Shown here one piece after another: positions 62,018 to 64,000 of a stretch of DNA of 64,000 bases. The translations under genes and the position numbers were made by a program. Below the pieces are notes generated by a model that did not search any database, was not told where the DNA came from, and saw nothing but the letters and a program-made list of their open reading frames with translations. How positions within the stretch are numbered: position 1 is the stretch's first letter; each line of letters begins with the position of its first letter. Origin of the DNA: Chloroflexota bacterium (GTDB lineage: Bacteria; Chloroflexota; Ktedonobacteria; Ktedonobacterales; JADMIN01); contig JAJPKE010000045.1 in NCBI GenBank assembly GCA_021323855.1, forward strand, positions 434,001 to 498,000, written 5' to 3'.

Positions 62018-62362
62018 TCAAGCCTCCCTGTGATTTTGCTGCTGCCGTTGTTGCTGCGCATGAGCGTCCTCGGCCTGCTGAACTGCCTCGCGCGCTTCAC
62101 CGGCCACAGACCCCAGCCGGTCCTGGAGTCCGGTCGCCTGTTTGAGCATATCATTGAACATCGCCTGCACCTCAGCGGCGACTGGATTCTTCCAGACATC
62201 GGTGATGGCGGCGACCTCCCTGCGTGCGCGTCCAATAACTGCATCCAGGTGGCTCAGTTGTTGATCGAGTTGTCGCAGCAGGTCGCTCGCCTCATCCAGT
62301 TTTTCTTTTGCCGCCTTCTCCTCGGCTTGCACTTCGGCGCGTTCGTCCGCGTTCTCCGCCAT
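62018..62362 (-). CDS. Coiled-coil WXG100-like protein
   Basis: The 114-residue protein is nearly all helix: a charged coiled coil (ERAEVQAEEKAAKEKLDEAS), then a helix with LDAVIGRARREVAAITDVW, a WKN turn in place of WXG, and a second helix (EVQAMFNDMLKQATGLQDRL). The tail is Gln-rich. Size and layout fit a divergent WXG100 partner or a secretion chaperone. The ATG at 62362 has AAAGGAG seven bases upstream. It is the first gene of the minus-strand unit, 149 bases before the WXG100 gene, and is led by a TTGACA promoter. Confidence 0.72.
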   Translation of the reverse strand: MAENADERAEVQAEEKAAKEKLDEASDLLRQLDQQLSHLDAVIGRARREVAAITDVWKNPVAAEVQAMFNDMLKQATGLQDRLGSVAGEAREAVQQAEDAHAQQQRQQQNHREA

Positions 62363-62410
62363 GTCGCGTCTCCTTTCCTCATCCACTTTTTCCCGCCGGT
62401 TCTTCCAATG

Positions 62411-62439
62411 AGTGTATGCGTGTCTGCCCGGCATGTCAA
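62411..62439 (-). promoter_or_regulatory. Promoter for the minus-strand secretion unit
   Basis: On the minus strand TTGACA (62439-62434) and TACACT (62416-62411) are spaced by 17 bases. The predicted start of transcription is near 62404, about 42 bases before the first gene at 62362. Confidence 0.7.
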
Positions 62440-62460
62440 CGATGCGGTCGGTTGACTCAA

Positions 62461-62489
62461 TTGACACAAGAAAGTTTATCAGGTATGCT
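62461..62489 (+). promoter_or_regulatory. Promoter for the plus-strand effector unit
   Basis: TTGACA (62461-62466) and TATGCT (62484-62489) are spaced by 17 bases. Its -35 lies 21 bases from the -35 of the divergent promoter. A second TTGAC (62452-62456) sits between them, forming repeats that could bind a shared regulator. Confidence 0.65.
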
Positions 62490-62600
62490 TGATGTCGTCG
62501 GCAAACGTTCGATTATACTCAGCGGTACGAACGGGTCGGCGTGATGGTGGTGAGATGCGAACGTGGCCATCACAGGTTCTGTGTCTAAGGAGCGCGCACG

Positions 62601-62894
62601 ATGTCTGACACGATCAAAGTCTCGGTCCCTGAACAATTGAGCAGCCAGGGGCAAATTCACCAGCGCAATGCGGACCTGCATACCGAAACCTCTGGCGCGG
62701 TGCAGAGCGCGCACGGGCAGATGGCGGGCGCGTGGCGCGGCGGCGGCTTCGATGAGATCAGCCAGTACTTCCAGGAGTTCTCACAACATCTGACCAAATT
62801 ATCCGCACTCCACCGGCAGACCGGCTCCAACCTCGATCAGTCGCGCGAAAACCACGAAAGCACCGAAGCGACCAACACGACCAACATGAGCTAA
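62601..62894 (+). CDS. WXG100-family secreted protein
   Basis: The 97-residue protein fits WXG100: helix 1 in QLSSQGQIHQRNADLHTETS, the turn AHGQMAGAWRGGGFDEI, and helix 2 in EFSQHLTKLSALHRQTGSNL. The polar tail (NHESTEATNTTNMS) may hold a secretion signal. AAGGAG eight bases before the ATG fixes the start. It sits between the bidirectional promoter and the large effector gene, so it is probably the effector partner or co-substrate. Confidence 0.9.
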   Translation: MSDTIKVSVPEQLSSQGQIHQRNADLHTETSGAVQSAHGQMAGAWRGGGFDEISQYFQEFSQHLTKLSALHRQTGSNLDQSRENHESTEATNTTNMS

Positions 62895-62953
62895 CCAGGG
62901 ATGTCCGAAGTCCGCAGACGCACGTAAGCGGATGATATGGGAGGCTGCTATCC

Positions 62954-64000
62954 ATGTTTCTTCCTCCAGATATGATTTTGACCCCGCCGGGCGCATTGCA
63001 GCCAACCGTGGGGATGCTCCAGACGCAGGCCGGCCAGCACGACCAGATGGCCCAGACCCAGACCAACGGCGCAGAGTACACCGCCGTCGTTTGGGAAGGC
63101 AACGACCACAACCAGTATCAACGTGTCCATACGTCGCTGGCGCAGCATCAACAGGCGAACGCCGATGAAATGCGCTCCGTCGCGCAGGTGTTGCTGACCG
63201 CCATTCAGATGCTCGAACTGATTCTCACGCTGGTCAGCATTGCGCGTGTCCTCTTCGCTGCCGCCGCCGCGCTGGCCGCCGCCGGCTTCTTCACCTTCGG
63301 CGCATCCGAGGCTGCCGCAGCAGACACCGCTGCCGCCGCCGTCGAGACGCAGGCGTCTTCGATAGCCGCTTCGACGGCGCTCAAAGCCATCCTCAAAGCG
63401 GCTTTTGAGGCGTTCTTGAGCCAGCTTCGCCAGCGCGCCATTGGCACGGCCATCGGCGCGGGTGTCGGCCTGAGCATCGGCGTCACATCCGATATTCAGC
63501 ACGGGCGCAGCGGATGGGACGCAGTATTGCATCCGCTCGAAGATATGGCGCTTGGCGCTGGCGCAGGCTTTGAACTCAGCGCTCCGACGCCGTGGACGGG
63601 TGGCGGCGTGGCCTTTGGTATTGTCCATGCTGGCACCGATACCGCTGCGAACGGCTTCGATCTGGAGCGGTCTTTTGATGATGTGGCCGGTGATACCGCG
63701 CTCTTCACCGGCTTCGATCAGACGGCGGACCTACCAACGCAGGGCCAGCAGTTCGGCAACCGGCTGACCGATCCCATGTATAGCATGCCCAATCAGTATG
63801 CCGACGCCATCTCATCGGACCTACAAAATGCGCTTCCTCCTGGCTCACAGGGGCGTGTGACGATGGGAACCGGCATCGTGCAGGACGCCGATGGCAATCG
63901 CTATCTGGTGATCGGAACCAGTGAACCCAACGGCTATATCCGTCCGAGCGTGCGCCCATCCATTCCAGCCGACGCCTATATCTCCAATTTGCCGGGACAT
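62954..64000 (+). CDS. WXG100-headed polymorphic toxin, candidate deaminase, cut at window end
   Basis: The frame is open from the ATG at 62954 (GGGAGG nine bases upstream) to the right edge, 349 codons. Residues 1-90 form a WXG100-like hairpin with VVWEGNDHNQYQ. A hydrophobic, Ala-rich segment follows (about 78-115), then a Gly/Ala-rich middle region. The end resembles the deaminase domains of bacterial polymorphic toxins: GTGIVQDADGNRYLVIGTSE, then PNGYIRPSVRP and a final LPGH. In those families GH is followed by AE or VE and later by a PCxxC motif. The last codon of the window is that His. WXG or LXG headed toxins are type VII substrates. The toxin call is an inference. Confidence 0.7.
   Translation, partial: MFLPPDMILTPPGALQPTVGMLQTQAGQHDQMAQTQTNGAEYTAVVWEGNDHNQYQRVHTSLAQHQQANADEMRSVAQVLLTAIQMLELILTLVSIARVLFAAAAALAAAGFFTFGASEAAAADTAAAAVETQASSIAASTALKAILKAAFEAFLSQLRQRAIGTAIGAGVGLSIGVTSDIQHGRSGWDAVLHPLEDMALGAGAGFELSAPTPWTGGGVAFGIVHAGTDTAANGFDLERSFDDVAGDTALFTGFDQTADLPTQGQQFGNRLTDPMYSMPNQYADAISSDLQNALPPGSQGRVTMGTGIVQDADGNRYLVIGTSEPNGYIRPSVRPSIPADAYISNLPGH

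Overview
The window looks like chromosomal DNA of a moderately GC-rich, free-living bacterium. The gene mix suggests Chloroflexota, perhaps a Ktedonobacteria-like lineage: a large AAA/TPR/LuxR regulator, a GAF/PAS histidine kinase, an AIM24 protein, GT-C glycosyltransferases, a flavin monooxygenase of the luciferase-like class and a type VII secretion (WXG100/EccC) locus. This assignment is an inference; no rRNA or other decisive marker is present. I saw no tRNA, rRNA, CRISPR array, insertion sequence or prophage. Both ends cut genes.

Layout. 1-10.7 kb: a truncated secreted protein, a membrane thioredoxin overlapping cobU, a TetR-fdhD operon, an inositol monophosphatase-like and TIM-barrel operon, a GT87-like membrane glycosyltransferase with a TPR membrane protein, and an Mrp ATPase fused to a DUF1858-like domain. 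11-25.5 kb: DinB, two nucleotidyltransferases, an amine oxidase, a DUF1059 protein, a methyltransferase, a 1006-residue LuxR regulator, small membrane proteins, AIM24, a winged-helix protein and a family-4 uracil-DNA glycosylase. 25.7-39 kb: a nitrilase-fold protein lacking its cysteine, a response regulator, a large hybrid sensor kinase followed by a degenerate IspD-like protein, a two-domain membrane glycosyltransferase, and a membrane histidine kinase overlapping its LuxR-type regulator. 39-45.4 kb: methionine aminopeptidase, a DUF433/DUF433/DUF5615 toxin-antitoxin-like cluster, a luciferase-like monooxygenase, and a TetR plus 14-TM MFS efflux unit with a clear promoter-operator.

The accessory block from 45.5 kb to the right edge is the most interesting part. 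Two paralogous modules, each an HTH protein plus a low-complexity protein with a conserved C-terminal region, flank a cell-wall amidase carrying a C-terminal membrane hairpin and an HTH-receiver hybrid. Then comes a vWA - PP2C - protein kinase triad. It runs convergently into a type VII secretion locus: an EccC-like triple-ATPase motor, a YukD-like ubiquitin-fold protein, a WXG100 protein and a coiled-coil WXG-like protein on the minus strand. From a shared bidirectional promoter region a second WXG100 protein and a large WXG100-headed effector run on the plus strand. The effector is cut by the window edge exactly where a deaminase active-site histidine is expected. My reading is a phospho-regulated type VII secretion system exporting a candidate nucleic-acid deaminase toxin, beside an uncharacterised cell-envelope module.

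Several enzymes carry substitutions at key positions: the nitrilase-fold protein (Cys to Ser), methionine aminopeptidase (second His to Trp), UDG (one cluster Cys to His), the IMPase-like protein (Asp to Asn), Mrp (no C-terminal CxxC) and the IspD-like protein (no N-terminal signature). They are listed as separate findings.
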